DNA from: Rhizobiaceae bacterium
Lineage (GTDB): Bacteria > Pseudomonadota > Alphaproteobacteria > Rhizobiales > Rhizobiaceae
Length of the DNA: 64,000 nucleotides
Direction of reading: 5' to 3'
Assembly (NCBI GenBank): GCA_905339215.1
Contig: CAJPFN010000012.1
Span: 1-64,000 of the forward strand
Positions within the stretch are counted from its first letter, which is position 1. The number at the start of each line of letters is the position of its first letter. Positions 18,219-27,513 of the stretch are shown here, in pieces. The notes under the pieces are model-generated. The model saw only the letters and a program-made list of their open reading frames with translations. It had not been told where the DNA came from and did not search any database. Made by a program: the position numbers and the translations under genes.

Positions 18219-19600
18219 GCTGTAACCTTCTTGAGGTGATAGGATTTCGGGCGGGTCAGGTTCTGGAAACCGATGACCGACAGGGAGCCGCCGCGCCCGG
18301 TGTTCTTGACGCCGGTCCAGACCAGCGCCGGGTCGAGATAGTCGGCACGGTTCATGAAGACCGTGCCCGTCTGGACCTGGGCGCCGACGCTCTTCGCGCG
18401 CTCGACATCCTTCGTCCACAGCGACGCGGTCAGGCCGAACTCGCTGTCGTTCATCAGCGCCAGCGCCTCGTCGTCGCCCGACACCTTCATGATGCCGACG
18501 ACGGGGCCGAAGCTCTCGTCGCGCATCACCCGCATCGTATGGTCGACATTGGTGAGTATCTGCGGCGCGAGATAGGCGCCACCGTCGTCCTGCGGGAATG
18601 TCTTGGCATCGACGGCAGGCACCGCCCCGGCGGCGACTGCCTCGCTTACCTGCGCGCGGACTTCCGCCGCGAAGCGCTTGTTGGCCATCGGTCCCAGCGA
18701 CGTCTCGGGATCGAGCGGGTTGCCAAGCTTGAGGTTCGAAACCCAGGCCGCCGACTTCTCGACGAAGGCATCATAGAGCGAGTCGTGCACGTAGATGCGC
18801 TCGATGCCGCAGCAGCATTGGCCGGAGTTGAACATCGCGCCGTCCATCAGCGTGTCGACCGCCGCGTCGAGGTCGGCATCCTCCATCACATAGCCGGGGT
18901 CCTTGCCGCCAAGCTCCAGCCCGAGCCCGACGAAGGTGCCGGCGGCGGCCCGCTCGATCGAGCGCCCGCCTTCCACCGAGCCGGTGAAGTTGATGAAGTC
19001 GAACTGCCGGGCCTGGATCAGGTCCGAGGTCGTCTGGTGATCGAGGAACAGGTTCTGGAAGACATCCTCCGGCACGCCCGCCTCGACGAAGGCGCGCACC
19101 ATGCGCTCACCGACGAGAAGGCTCTGCGTGGCGTGCTTGATGACAACGGTGTTGCCAGCCATCAAAGCGGGCGCGACCGTGTTGATCGCGGTCATGTAGG
19201 GATAGTTCCACGGCGCGATGACCAGCACGACGCCATGCGGCTCGCGCAGGATCTGGCGCGTGAAGGACGCGCTGTCCTCGATCGCAATCGGCGCCAGCGC
19301 ATCGGCGGCGATCGAGGCGACATAGTTGGAGCGCTCGTTGAAGCCGCGGAATTCGCCGCCGTACTTGACCGGACGACCGATCATGTGGGCGAGTTCCGGC
19401 ACCACCTCGTCGACCATCTCGTTGAGCCGTCCGACGCCGGCCATGACGAGCTTGACGCGCTTGTCGAGCGGCTGCTCTGCCCAGTCCTTGCGGGCGGCGC
19501 GCGCCTTCGCGATTGCGGCGCTCGCCTCCTGATACGATTGCGTCGGACGCTCGGCATAGACCGATCCATCGATCGGAGAAATGCATTTCAATATCGTCAC
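18215..19600 (-). CDS. Aldehyde dehydrogenase family protein
   Basis: 461 residues, NAD(P)-dependent aldehyde dehydrogenase. The N-terminal cofactor domain has APWNYPYMTAINTVAPAL and the general-base glutamate in LGLELGGKDPGYV; the nucleophile lies in the unusual triple cysteine FNSGQCCCGIERI. It would oxidise the aldehyde made by the alcohol dehydrogenase whose start codon overlaps its stop. It follows the glutamine synthetase-like gene by 20 bp in one operon. Confidence 0.92.
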   Translation of the reverse strand: MTILKCISPIDGSVYAERPTQSYQEASAAIAKARAARKDWAEQPLDKRVKLVMAGVGRLNEMVDEVVPELAHMIGRPVKYGGEFRGFNERSNYVASIAADALAPIAIEDSASFTRQILREPHGVVLVIAPWNYPYMTAINTVAPALMAGNTVVIKHATQSLLVGERMVRAFVEAGVPEDVFQNLFLDHQTTSDLIQARQFDFINFTGSVEGGRSIERAAAGTFVGLGLELGGKDPGYVMEDADLDAAVDTLMDGAMFNSGQCCCGIERIYVHDSLYDAFVEKSAAWVSNLKLGNPLDPETSLGPMANKRFAAEVRAQVSEAVAAGAVPAVDAKTFPQDDGGAYLAPQILTNVDHTMRVMRDESFGPVVGIMKVSGDDEALALMNDSEFGLTASLWTKDVERAKSVGAQVQTGTVFMNRADYLDPALVWTGVKNTGRGGSLSVIGFQNLTRPKSYHLKKVTA

Positions 19601-19620
19601 GGTCCTACTCCTAAAACCTG

Positions 19621-20988
19621 TCAGCAGCCTTCGAAGCCGCGGGCGATTTCCCAGTCGGCGACCAGCCGGTCGGCGACGTCCTGTTCCCAGCGCGCCGCGC
19701 GCACATAATGGTCGATGACCTCGTCGCCGAAAGCCGAGCGCAGCAGGGCAGACCCGTCAAGGGCCTCCGTCGCGTCGCGCAGTGTGCGCGGGATTTCCTG
19801 CACTTGGCTACCACCATAGGCGTCGCCGACGAAAGGCGCTTCCAGCGGCAGCTCGCGCTCGATGCCGTCGATGCCCGCCGCGATCAGCGCGGCCATCGCC
19901 AGATAGGGATTGAGGTCCGAGCCGCCGACGCGGCATTCGATGCGGATGCCCTTGGTGCCTTCGCCGCAGAGGCGGTAGCCGGCGGTGCGGTTGTCACGGC
20001 TCCACACGGCCTTGGTCGGCGCGAAGGTGCCGGCGACGAAGCGCTTGTAGGAGTTGATGTAGGGCGCCAGGAAGACGGTGATCTCCGAGGCGTGGGCGAG
20101 CAGGCCGGCCACGTAGTGGCGCATCAGCGGCGACATGCCGTATTCGGCGCTCTCGTCGAGGAATTTCGGCGTCCTGCCGTCCGCGCTCCACAGCGACTGG
20201 TGGATGTGCGACGAGCTGCCGGCGGCCTTGGCGTTCCACTTCGCCAGGAAGGTGATCGACTTGCCGCGCGACCAGGCGATCTCCTTGCAGGCGTTCTTAA
20301 TGATGACGTGGCGGTCGGCCATGGTCAGCGCATCGGCGTAGCGAACATTGACCTCGCCCTGCCCCGCCGAAGCCTCGCCCTTGGTGTTTTCCACCGGGAT
20401 GCCGGCGCCCTGCAGGCCGTTGCGGATGGCGCGCATCACATCCTCTTCCTTGGTCGTCTGGAAGATGTGGTAGTCCTCGTTGTAGGCGCCCACGGTGCGC
20501 AGGTCGCGATAGCCCTGCTCCTGCGCTTCCTCGTAACTCTGGTCGAACAGGAAGAATTCCAGCTCGGTCGCCATGAAGGCTTTCAGGCCGATCGCCTCCA
20601 GCCGCGCGACCTGCTTCTTCAGGATCGCGCGCGGCGAATGCGCGACCTCTTCATGGGTATGGTGGTCGAGCACGTCGCACAGCACCATGGCGGTCGCTTC
20701 CAGCCACGGCACGCGGCGCAGCGTCGAGAGATCCGGCTTCATGATGTAGTCGCCGTAGCCCGCCTCCCAGCTGGTGGCCTTGTAGCCCGGCACGGTGTCC
20801 ATCTCGAAGTCGGTCGCCAGCAGATAGTTGCAGCTGTGCGTTTCCTCATGGGCGCCGTCGACGAAGAACTGCGCATGGAACCGCTTGCCCATCAACCGGC
20901 CCTGCATGTCGACCTGGCAGACGATGACGGTGTCGATCCGCCCCGCAAGGACATCCGCCTTCAGCTCTTCGAATGAATATCCGGACAT
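19621..20988 (-). CDS. Glutamine synthetase-like gamma-glutamylamide ligase
   Basis: 455 residues of the glutamine synthetase superfamily. Metal and substrate sites are recognisable: FMATELEFFLF, ENTKGEASAGQGEVNVRY, AAGSSSHIHQSL and RDNRTAGYRLCG. Its length and company are those of GlnT/IpuC/PuuA-type ligases, which join glutamate to an amine using ATP, rather than housekeeping GlnA. It follows an N-formylglutamate amidohydrolase-like gene by 36 bp and precedes aldehyde and alcohol dehydrogenases. This set suggests gamma-glutamylation of an amine or amino alcohol, oxidation, then hydrolysis. Which amine is unknown. Confidence 0.88.
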   Translation of the reverse strand: MSGYSFEELKADVLAGRIDTVIVCQVDMQGRLMGKRFHAQFFVDGAHEETHSCNYLLATDFEMDTVPGYKATSWEAGYGDYIMKPDLSTLRRVPWLEATAMVLCDVLDHHTHEEVAHSPRAILKKQVARLEAIGLKAFMATELEFFLFDQSYEEAQEQGYRDLRTVGAYNEDYHIFQTTKEEDVMRAIRNGLQGAGIPVENTKGEASAGQGEVNVRYADALTMADRHVIIKNACKEIAWSRGKSITFLAKWNAKAAGSSSHIHQSLWSADGRTPKFLDESAEYGMSPLMRHYVAGLLAHASEITVFLAPYINSYKRFVAGTFAPTKAVWSRDNRTAGYRLCGEGTKGIRIECRVGGSDLNPYLAMAALIAAGIDGIERELPLEAPFVGDAYGGSQVQEIPRTLRDATEALDGSALLRSAFGDEVIDHYVRAARWEQDVADRLVADWEIARGFEGC

Positions 20989-21024
20989 CTTTTTATCCCC
21001 AGCTGATCGATGTGTTGCTTCGGC

Positions 21025-21804
21025 CTAGGCGGCCGTCTCTGTGTTGATGGAACCGACGATGGCGCGCAGCAGGTGTTCTTCCACACGCTTCCTCGACGTC
21101 TCGTCGGCAAGCAGGTCGTTGCGCACCTCGACCATTACGTTCCGCAGACCATTGCGCACGCCATGCTCGATCAGCGTGTGGGTGACGCCGTCTTCCGGCC
21201 CATAGGGGTCGTTGCGCCGCACGACGAAGCCCGAGCCGCCGTCGAGCGCGACGATCACACGGTCGGCGAAGCGCGCATCGCTGTCGTGCAGGATGCCGAT
21301 CTCGACGTCGCGTCGCACGCCCTTGAACACCGGCGTGAAGCTGTGGATCGTGACGAGCACAGTGGGCTGGCCGGCGGCCTTGCGGCGCGCGATCTCCTGC
21401 GTCACCGCTGTCTGAAACGGCCGATAGATGCCGTCGACGCGCGCCTGCTTCTCCTCGGCGGGGGCAAAAATGTTGCCCGGTATGTCGAAGATTTCGCTGC
21501 ACTTCGGGATGGCGCTGTCGGACTCGGGCGGGCGGTTGCAGTCATAGGAGAGCCGCGAAAAGCGCTGGTGGATCAGGACGGCGTCAAGGCCGCGCGACAG
21601 AAACAGCGACAGGTCGAGCGCGCCCGGGTCCCAGGCGATATGGCTTGAGCGCAGCTCCTCCGAGAGCCCGAGGTCGCCGAGGCTGCGCGGGATCACTCGC
21701 GACGCATGCTCGCAGATCAACAGGACCGGCGAGCGGCCTTCCGGACGCTCCATGGCGACCGGGCTTCCTTCTTCGGCGGCAAGGATCGTGTTCAACGGTT
21801 CCAC
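21025..21804 (-). CDS. N-formylglutamate amidohydrolase family protein
   Basis: 259 residues matching the N-formylglutamate amidohydrolase (HutG-type) family, with LLICEHASRVIP near the N-terminus (metal-binding His), SYDCNRPPESDSAIP, and VTIHSFTPVFKG. In histidine breakdown the family removes formate from formylglutamate; next to a gamma-glutamyl ligase it could instead hydrolyse a gamma-glutamyl product. It is first gene of the minus-strand operon and divergent from an RpiR regulator. Confidence 0.85.
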   Translation of the reverse strand: MEPLNTILAAEEGSPVAMERPEGRSPVLLICEHASRVIPRSLGDLGLSEELRSSHIAWDPGALDLSLFLSRGLDAVLIHQRFSRLSYDCNRPPESDSAIPKCSEIFDIPGNIFAPAEEKQARVDGIYRPFQTAVTQEIARRKAAGQPTVLVTIHSFTPVFKGVRRDVEIGILHDSDARFADRVIVALDGGSGFVVRRNDPYGPEDGVTHTLIEHGVRNGLRNVMVEVRNDLLADETSRKRVEEHLLRAIVGSINTETAA

Positions 21805-21816
21805 CAGTAATCTTCT

Positions 21817-21865
21817 TTCTGAAATTAATCGTTCAGAATTTTTACCCTGTCAAACGTATTCTGAA
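21817..21865. promoter_or_regulatory. Operator-like repeats between amidohydrolase gene and rpiR
   Basis: TTCTGAA (21817-21823) and TTCAGAA (21832-21838) form an inverted repeat with an 8-base spacer, and a further TTCTGAA lies at 21859-21865, 42 bp (four helical turns) from the first. The AT-rich block is in the divergent promoter region and is the likely RpiR binding region. Confidence 0.55.
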
Positions 21866-21951
21866 AATTTCTCTTCACAGCTTGTCCGTTGCGTGACAAG
21901 CGGCGGCCGGATGGTGATAAGGTGCTGAAAATACGGAAGGGCGAGCGCGCT

Positions 21952-22824
21952 TTGAGCACCGACACGACAGTCCAGGACACCATAAGGGCAAGCTTCGAGC
22001 GCCTGACGCCGTCCGAGCGGCAGCTGGCGCAGGCGCTGACGTCGCACTACCCGATGTCGGCCCTCGGCTCGATCACGACCATCGCCCAGCAGGCCGGCGT
22101 GTCGACGCCGACCGTGGTGCGCATGGTCCGCAAGCTGGGCTTCAAGGGCTTTCCGGATTTCCAGGCGCGTATCCACGAGGAACTCGAGACAACGCTCTCG
22201 ACCCCGATCGCCAAGCACGACCGCTGGGCCAACGACGCACCCGACGCGCACATTCTCAACCGATTCGCGGAGGCTACCATCGCCAACCTGCGCGAAACGC
22301 TGTCGGGCATCCGGACCAGCGACTTCGACCACGCGCGCGACCTGCTCAAGGACCTGCGCAACCATGTCTACATCGTCGGCGGGCGCATTACGAAGTCGGT
22401 CGCGGAATATCTCTTCACCCACTGCCAGGTGATCCGGCCGAACGTCACGCTGATCGCGCCGACGCCGAGCACATGGCCGCACTACGCGCTGAACATGAAG
22501 GCGGGCGACGTGCTGGTGATCTTCGACATCCGCCGCTACGAGCGTGAGATCGAGACGCTGAACCGCATCGCGGCGGAACGCGGCATGCACACGATCCTAT
22601 TCACCGACCGGTGGAAATCGCCGGTGACGAAGACCGCCACCGTCGTCTTCCGTGTCGAGACCGAGGTGCCCTCGGCATGGGATTCCTCCGTCGTGATGCT
22701 GTTCGTCGTCGAGGCGCTGATCGAGGCGCTGCAAAGCTCGGCCTGGAAAACCACCCGCGACCGCATGAAGGACCTCGAGGGGCTGCTGGAGACGAGCCAG
22801 CTATTTCGCAAGCCGCGAGTGTAG
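21952..22824 (+). CDS. MurR/RpiR-family transcriptional regulator
   Basis: About 290 residues. An N-terminal RpiR helix-turn-helix (LTPSERQLAQALTSHYP, then TTIAQQAGVSTPTVVRMVRKLG) is followed by a SIS domain (HVYIVGGRITKSVAEYLFTH onward) that would sense a phosphosugar-like or other small ligand. The start is uncertain: TTG 21952 has GGAAGG eleven bases before it and fits family length; in-frame GTG codons at 21922 and 21889 would add 10 or 21 residues. Divergent from the amidohydrolase-ligase-dehydrogenase operon, which it likely controls. Confidence 0.88.
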   Translation: MSTDTTVQDTIRASFERLTPSERQLAQALTSHYPMSALGSITTIAQQAGVSTPTVVRMVRKLGFKGFPDFQARIHEELETTLSTPIAKHDRWANDAPDAHILNRFAEATIANLRETLSGIRTSDFDHARDLLKDLRNHVYIVGGRITKSVAEYLFTHCQVIRPNVTLIAPTPSTWPHYALNMKAGDVLVIFDIRRYEREIETLNRIAAERGMHTILFTDRWKSPVTKTATVVFRVETEVPSAWDSSVVMLFVVEALIEALQSSAWKTTRDRMKDLEGLLETSQLFRKPRV

Positions 22825-22861
22825 TCCAAGTGGCGTTCCCCGCGCCGAAACCGCCTACCCG

Positions 22862-23509
22862 CTAATCGATGGAGTTCTTAAGGTAATTGATGATTCTTGT
22901 AATGCTGGAATTGATCAATGCCTCGGCCAGTATCGTATTTCTGTCAATTATGGCGCCAATGATATGAAGATGCCTGGTCTTCACGTCATCGATCGACAGC
23001 GTCTGATTCATATGCATGCGATTTATTATGCGTATCCGATCAATGATGCTTGCGTACTGGCTCCTCAAGATATCGTTGTTAGAAGCCTGCACGATCTGGG
23101 CATGAAAATCAATAAAACGCTCGTTCAAAGAGAAATAGCTCTCTAGATTTACGTCGATATGGGAATAATATCCGACGCTTTCGCGGATGAGGTTCAACTC
23201 CTCGTCGGTGGCCCGTTCGATGCACAAACGGACGGCGCATTTCTCAAGCGCCTCGCGGACCAGATAGGTATCGATCACCTCGGCAAGAGTGAACCGCTTG
23301 ACCTGAATTCCCTTGCTCACTCGTTCGACGAGGCCATCCTGCTGAAGTTTCAGGATGGCGTCGCGGATCGGGGTGCGGCTGATCTTGAATTTTTCCGCGA
23401 GAAATTCTTCGGTCAGGAGGGTGCCGGGCGGAAAGGTGAAGTCGATTATGCTCCTCTTGAAGGTGTGATAAGCCGCATCCTTTTTCGCGTTCGACGCTTC
23501 CTGGCCCAT
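22862..23509 (-). CDS. GntR-family transcriptional regulator, FCD type
   Basis: 215 residues. The winged helix (about 10-75) has TEEFLAEKFKISRTPIRDAILKL; the FCD domain follows with YLVREALEKCAVRLCI. It ends an operon of GlpD-like flavoprotein, RidA, DadA-like and racemase genes (13 bp after the racemase), so probably regulates it. GTATACA boxes upstream of the operon at 27226 and 27409 could be its targets. Codon use looks more AT-rich than the neighbours, especially in the last 80 codons. Confidence 0.9.
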   Translation of the reverse strand: MGQEASNAKKDAAYHTFKRSIIDFTFPPGTLLTEEFLAEKFKISRTPIRDAILKLQQDGLVERVSKGIQVKRFTLAEVIDTYLVREALEKCAVRLCIERATDEELNLIRESVGYYSHIDVNLESYFSLNERFIDFHAQIVQASNNDILRSQYASIIDRIRIINRMHMNQTLSIDDVKTRHLHIIGAIIDRNTILAEALINSSITRIINYLKNSID

Positions 23510-23521
23510 TTCACCCCCGGT

Positions 23522-24259
23522 TCAGTAACGACCGCTGTAGGTCTTCGGCCTCACCGCTGTCGCGACGTGGTTTATCATCGTCACGAAATCGAAGACCGCT
23601 CTACCCGTGTGTCCATGAATTGCGGCCGCATAGGGCGGCATATTCGAGCACTCGAGAAGGAATGCGCCTATATCGGGATGTTCAGCAAGCAAATCATCCA
23701 CCGTCTCGAGCATCTCACGCTCGATCGCATCGCTGTCGAGCGTGTCGGTCTCGTCCAGCATGGGCCCGCGGAAATTCGGCTTTCGTTCCATGCCAGCAAC
23801 GTGGACCTTCGCCGACGGCTTCGGATAGGCGCGGGCAAGTAGATCGTCGGTCAGCCGCTCCTTGTTGGCGCAAAGCAGCCCGATCGATTGGTTCGGCCCG
23901 AGCAGGGAGCCGATGAACGGAAGCTGGAGCAGGCTCGAGAGCATCACCGGAATAGAGACGGAGTCGGCGACCAGTTCCTGAAAATGCATCATGTAGCCGC
24001 AATCGCTGGTGATCGCTGCCACGCCGGATGCTTCCAACGCCCTGGCAGTCTCGACCACCTTGTCGGTCAGCGACAGGTCGCCCTCGTCGATGAGGCGCGT
24101 AAGCGTGACATCCGGCACCGTCTTATAAAGTACCGGATAGTCGTAGGTATAGGCGTTGCCGACGTCGCCGGGAATGAAGGGCGTGCGGCAGTCGATGAGC
24201 AAAATCCCGATATCGTGACCATAGCACTCCGCTTGGCGACGCACCTTGTAGATCGTCAT
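23522..24259 (-). CDS. Aspartate/glutamate racemase family protein
   Basis: 245 residues of the Asp/Glu/hydantoin racemase superfamily. The two catalytic cysteines are seen in AITSDCGYMMHF and AFLLECSNMPPY. The family interconverts enantiomers of amino acids or hydantoins, or acts as a decarboxylase or isomerase on related acids. It lies 12 bp behind a DadA-like gene and 12 bp before a GntR regulator, consistent with supplying the D-form to a dehydrogenase. The exact substrate is unknown. Confidence 0.82.
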   Translation of the reverse strand: MTIYKVRRQAECYGHDIGILLIDCRTPFIPGDVGNAYTYDYPVLYKTVPDVTLTRLIDEGDLSLTDKVVETARALEASGVAAITSDCGYMMHFQELVADSVSIPVMLSSLLQLPFIGSLLGPNQSIGLLCANKERLTDDLLARAYPKPSAKVHVAGMERKPNFRGPMLDETDTLDSDAIEREMLETVDDLLAEHPDIGAFLLECSNMPPYAAAIHGHTGRAVFDFVTMINHVATAVRPKTYSGRY

Positions 24260-24271
24260 GGAAATCTCCCT

Positions 24272-25162
24272 TTAATAACGATTTGGTCGTAGAGGACTTA
24301 GATCAATCGGCAGCGTATCGCTCCCCGTGATGCCGGCAAGTGTCAGCCCGATGTCACCATGCTCGAATGCATAAAGAACCTCCGGCCCCACGCTGGACCT
24401 GCCGATAACCGGGATGGAATCGGGCATCGAGGGCCTGAAGCCGAGCCAGTCGGAGGTCTTCGTCCCAAGCGCCGGCAGAAAGCAACGCGCGCGCCGCTCG
24501 ATCACGGCTGTCCGCACCTTGCGGAACGGCTTGTCCAGCCCGCCGAGTTCGACCGTCCCCGCTGCGCGAAGGCCTTGGGAGAGCGGGACCATGTAGAAGC
24601 CTGCGGACGGGTAGCAGGTCGACGAGTGCAGCAGTGGCCGATCCGTCTCGAACTCGATATGATAGCCGCGTTCCGTGGGCGTCCGGTACACGTACATGCA
24701 ACCGTGACGACGAACGAGATCGCGGACATTGGCTTCGGCGATCAGGCTCGCATGCCCCTCCTCGGCGAGACGGAGCATTTCGCCAAGAACGGCGACGATT
24801 TCTTCAACGGGACGTTTCCCGCTCGCGCGAAGAAAGTGGTAGAGACAGGGCGCCAGTGCCAGCAGATCGTGCCAGTAGATCGACAGCGGCCCGTCGCGGT
24901 CGAGCAGCATTCCCGGCAGGCAGCACAGGATGCCCGGCATGGCCACCGGAAGGCAGGCTCCGAGGGCGATGGTGCAGGCGTCGCCGTAGCTGCACGCATG
25001 CCTGTAGTCAGTCGAGGCGGACGGTGGCTCGCGATCGACCACCGTTACCCTGTGGCAACTGCGCAGCAGCCACAGGGCGTACGACAATCCCACGACACCG
25101 GCGCCGATGACGACGATGTCCTTTCGATCGGATTCGCTTGACGGGCAAGGTTCTGATGGCAT
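24272..25162 (-). pseudogene. DadA-like FAD oxidoreductase with large in-frame internal deletion
   Basis: The frame encodes about 296 residues similar over both ends to the 438-residue DadA-like protein at 9425. The N-terminus has DIVVIGAGVVGLSYALWLL and the C-terminus WLGFRPSMPDSIPVIGR. In the middle, CMYVYRT is joined directly to TERGYH, where the relative has about 125 more residues carrying much of the substrate and FAD-contact region; the join is near 24675-24685. A second loss of about 8 residues lies near the end (GITGSDTLP). The frame is otherwise open. It is likely inactive as a dehydrogenase. ATG 25162 is the probable start. Confidence 0.8.
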
Positions 25163-25235
25163 GCGGGTTTGGAGCTCGATGCTGGGCGCCCTTGCCGCCT
25201 GCGGGTCGCCCGGGCCGGTGGATCTGCGGTCTGCG

Positions 25236-25586
25236 TCAGATCTTCTTGGCGGTGAAGACCACCTCGATCCGCACGTTCCTGCCAAGATCGTTCACGCCGA
25301 TCGTCGCCCGCGACGGACGATGCTGCGCCGGGAAGAAGTCCCGCCAAACATCGTTCATCGCCGGTTTGTCGGCCATGTCGGTGATGAATATCTGGGCGAA
25401 CGCGATCCGCTCGATTGAAGAGCCGGCATCCGCAAGCAACTGCTTCGCCTGCTCGAGGACGCTGCGCGTCTGCCCCCGAATGTCCTGGGACAAATCCTCA
25501 CCTATGAGGCCTGCGAGATAGACCGTGTCTCCGGCGATCGATGCGCCATGCAGGACATCGTAGAGTTCAAGTCGTTCGATCGTCAT
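25236..25586 (-). CDS. RidA family protein (YjgF/UK114)
   Basis: 116 residues of the RidA fold, which hydrolyses reactive enamine/imine products of PLP enzymes and amino-acid dehydrogenases. Typical features are VYLAGLIGEDL, QAKQLLADAGSSIERI and a late RPSRATIGVNDLGRNVRIEV, with the conserved Arg near residue 100. The start ATG 25586 was chosen because it lies 7 bp after the stop of the preceding gene. Its place between two flavin oxidoreductases fits imine removal. Confidence 0.9.
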   Translation of the reverse strand: MTIERLELYDVLHGASIAGDTVYLAGLIGEDLSQDIRGQTRSVLEQAKQLLADAGSSIERIAFAQIFITDMADKPAMNDVWRDFFPAQHRPSRATIGVNDLGRNVRIEVVFTAKKI

Positions 25587-25593
25587 GTCGTGC

Positions 25594-27183
25594 TCAATTC
25601 CTCTTCTTGCTTGGTTCGAACAGGTGGTATTCACGAAGATACGCATGATACTGCTCGATTTCGTTCTCGACGCGCTCGGCGCCCCATTCGTTCATCTCAC
25701 GCAGGACCTGGCCGACCTCGTCGACCACGTCGGTTCCCATGTCCTCCCTCCATCCAAACGGCAGTCGCCTGAACATTATGTCGACGAGGCTTGCCGCCTG
25801 TTCATTGTCGACGGCTTCCCTTACCGCCTGCGCCAGATTTCCGGTTTCCGCGTAGCGAATGTCCGCCGGCACAGGCTGCTGGAAAGCCTCTTCCCGCCGG
25901 GACGGGCTCGGCGGCCCGATCTTGGCCTGGACAGCGCCGGCGACATCACGTCCGGTTTCGCGGTGGAGCATGATGGGGCCGGCGGTCAAGCCGATCACGT
26001 TCGGCGCCGATGCCTCTGAAAGGTCGTGCAGTTCCCTGCGGCGGGCGCCGATGGGATTGCTCAGCTTTTTCTCTCGCTTGTATTTCTCGAGCATGGGCTG
26101 ATCGTAGGTCCACGGCCGGACGCCCGCCCAGGCGTAGATGACATCTTCCCTCTTCAGATCGAGGGATGGGAACAAAATACGTGCCTCGCCCAGCAGGAAC
26201 TGCACTTCCTTTTCCTCGGGGACGATCTTGTCCCATTCGCCTTCGAAGAGTGTTTCCGTGGCGCCAATGTAGTGGATGCCCTTCCACGGTATGCAATAGA
26301 TGGGCTGATCATGGCTGCTCATCGTCATGAGCGCGAAATTCTCGTAGCCCGCCGGCAGCTTGACCGCTATGTGGATTCCCTTGGTCCCGGTGATCTTCCG
26401 GCCGGCATACTTCAGCGAGATCGAACCATTGACCTGATCGAGCCAGATCCCGGCAAGGTTGACGATGGACTTCGCCCTGACGGTCCTGACTTCGTTCTTT
26501 CCGGAGCGCATGTCCTGCACCGAAAGATGCCAGAGCCCATCGACATGGTTGGCCGAGCGGACATTCGCATAGTTGAGCGCCATGCCGCCTCGCGCCTTCA
26601 CCTCGAGGATCATGTCGCAGATGATACGCTCGGGCCAATCGAACTGATAGTCGCGGAACATGAATACGTCCTGGAGCGGCGTGGACTTGTCCAGCGCCGC
26701 CAGCAGGCCGTGGTCACGCAGTTCCTTGCGGGGCAGCCGGCGGTTGTTGATCGGCACCATGCTAGGCCCCAGCAGGCCAAGCGCCTTGAAGCCGAGTTTC
26801 AGATGGTAAGGGCGATAGCTCCCGCCGCGGTTGATTGGGAAATAGACGTCGAGCGGGTTTACGCGTTCCGGCCGGCCAACGACGAATTCCTCGCGGGTAC
26901 GCATCGCGAGCTTCGCCATGCGTAAGGCGTCGGCCAAGGACTTTGGGTCCGTCAGGAAGGTGCGGATCGGCGTATCCGATCCGTTTGCGAAGTATCGCAG
27001 CCCCAGATGCAGGAGACGCGTGGATCTGCTGCTGGTGCCGCCACCGAAGTCTCCCTTATCGAGAACGGCCACGTCGTAACCCTTCCTGACCAACTCCAGG
27101 GCGGCCGCTGAACCATTGATTCCGGAGCCGATCACCACGGAGTCGAAGACACGGTCGCCGGCAATATCAAGTCGCGATGACAT
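25594..27183 (-). CDS. FAD-dependent oxidoreductase, GlpD-like (second copy)
   Basis: 529 residues. The FAD motif is VVIGSGINGSAAALELV, followed by SSRSTRLLHLGLRY. The C-terminal helical domain has DIMFRRLPFGW, as in its relative at 30715 (DIMFRRARFGW). The start ATG 27183 is preferred; an earlier in-frame start would add 19 residues of no family resemblance. It heads an operon with RidA, the deleted DadA-like gene, racemase and GntR. The broken PotD-like gene at 27514 lies divergently, suggesting that a transporter once accompanied it, as in the other two GlpD-like modules. Confidence 0.87.
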   Translation of the reverse strand: MSSRLDIAGDRVFDSVVIGSGINGSAAALELVRKGYDVAVLDKGDFGGGTSSRSTRLLHLGLRYFANGSDTPIRTFLTDPKSLADALRMAKLAMRTREEFVVGRPERVNPLDVYFPINRGGSYRPYHLKLGFKALGLLGPSMVPINNRRLPRKELRDHGLLAALDKSTPLQDVFMFRDYQFDWPERIICDMILEVKARGGMALNYANVRSANHVDGLWHLSVQDMRSGKNEVRTVRAKSIVNLAGIWLDQVNGSISLKYAGRKITGTKGIHIAVKLPAGYENFALMTMSSHDQPIYCIPWKGIHYIGATETLFEGEWDKIVPEEKEVQFLLGEARILFPSLDLKREDVIYAWAGVRPWTYDQPMLEKYKREKKLSNPIGARRRELHDLSEASAPNVIGLTAGPIMLHRETGRDVAGAVQAKIGPPSPSRREEAFQQPVPADIRYAETGNLAQAVREAVDNEQAASLVDIMFRRLPFGWREDMGTDVVDEVGQVLREMNEWGAERVENEIEQYHAYLREYHLFEPSKKRN

Positions 27184-27513
27184 GGGCCTCTCGATGATTG
27201 AATGCACGCTGAATAGGCTTCGTTCGTATACATTTGTCAACCAGCCCTCTTTGCGGAAAATGAGCAGAAACGACCCATCGCCGACTGGAATGTTTTTTAA
27301 ATAATTGTTTTAACATCCTAATTTTTTCGCACAGCCATTTTTGAAAAATCGAAAGGCACGGTCCGATTGGCGTCGCAGATCGCCATGAACCGCGACGATA
27401 TGCACTGCTGTATACATACTTGGCAGCACGATTTTGCTGTCATACGCTTTACTCGTAAAATTGAGGCACTGGCCCTTCGAGCCAAGAGTCCAGGGTTGCA
27501 ACACAGGGGGGAA
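27184..27513. promoter_or_regulatory. 330-bp divergent intergenic region with GTATAC boxes
   Basis: No gene is seen. The middle (about 27290-27330) is AT-rich. Two palindromic boxes, GTATACA at 27226-27232 and TGTATACA at 27409-27416, sit near the two ends; FCD-type GntR regulators often bind such TGTATACA sites, so these are candidate operators for the regulator at 22862. Confidence 0.4.
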
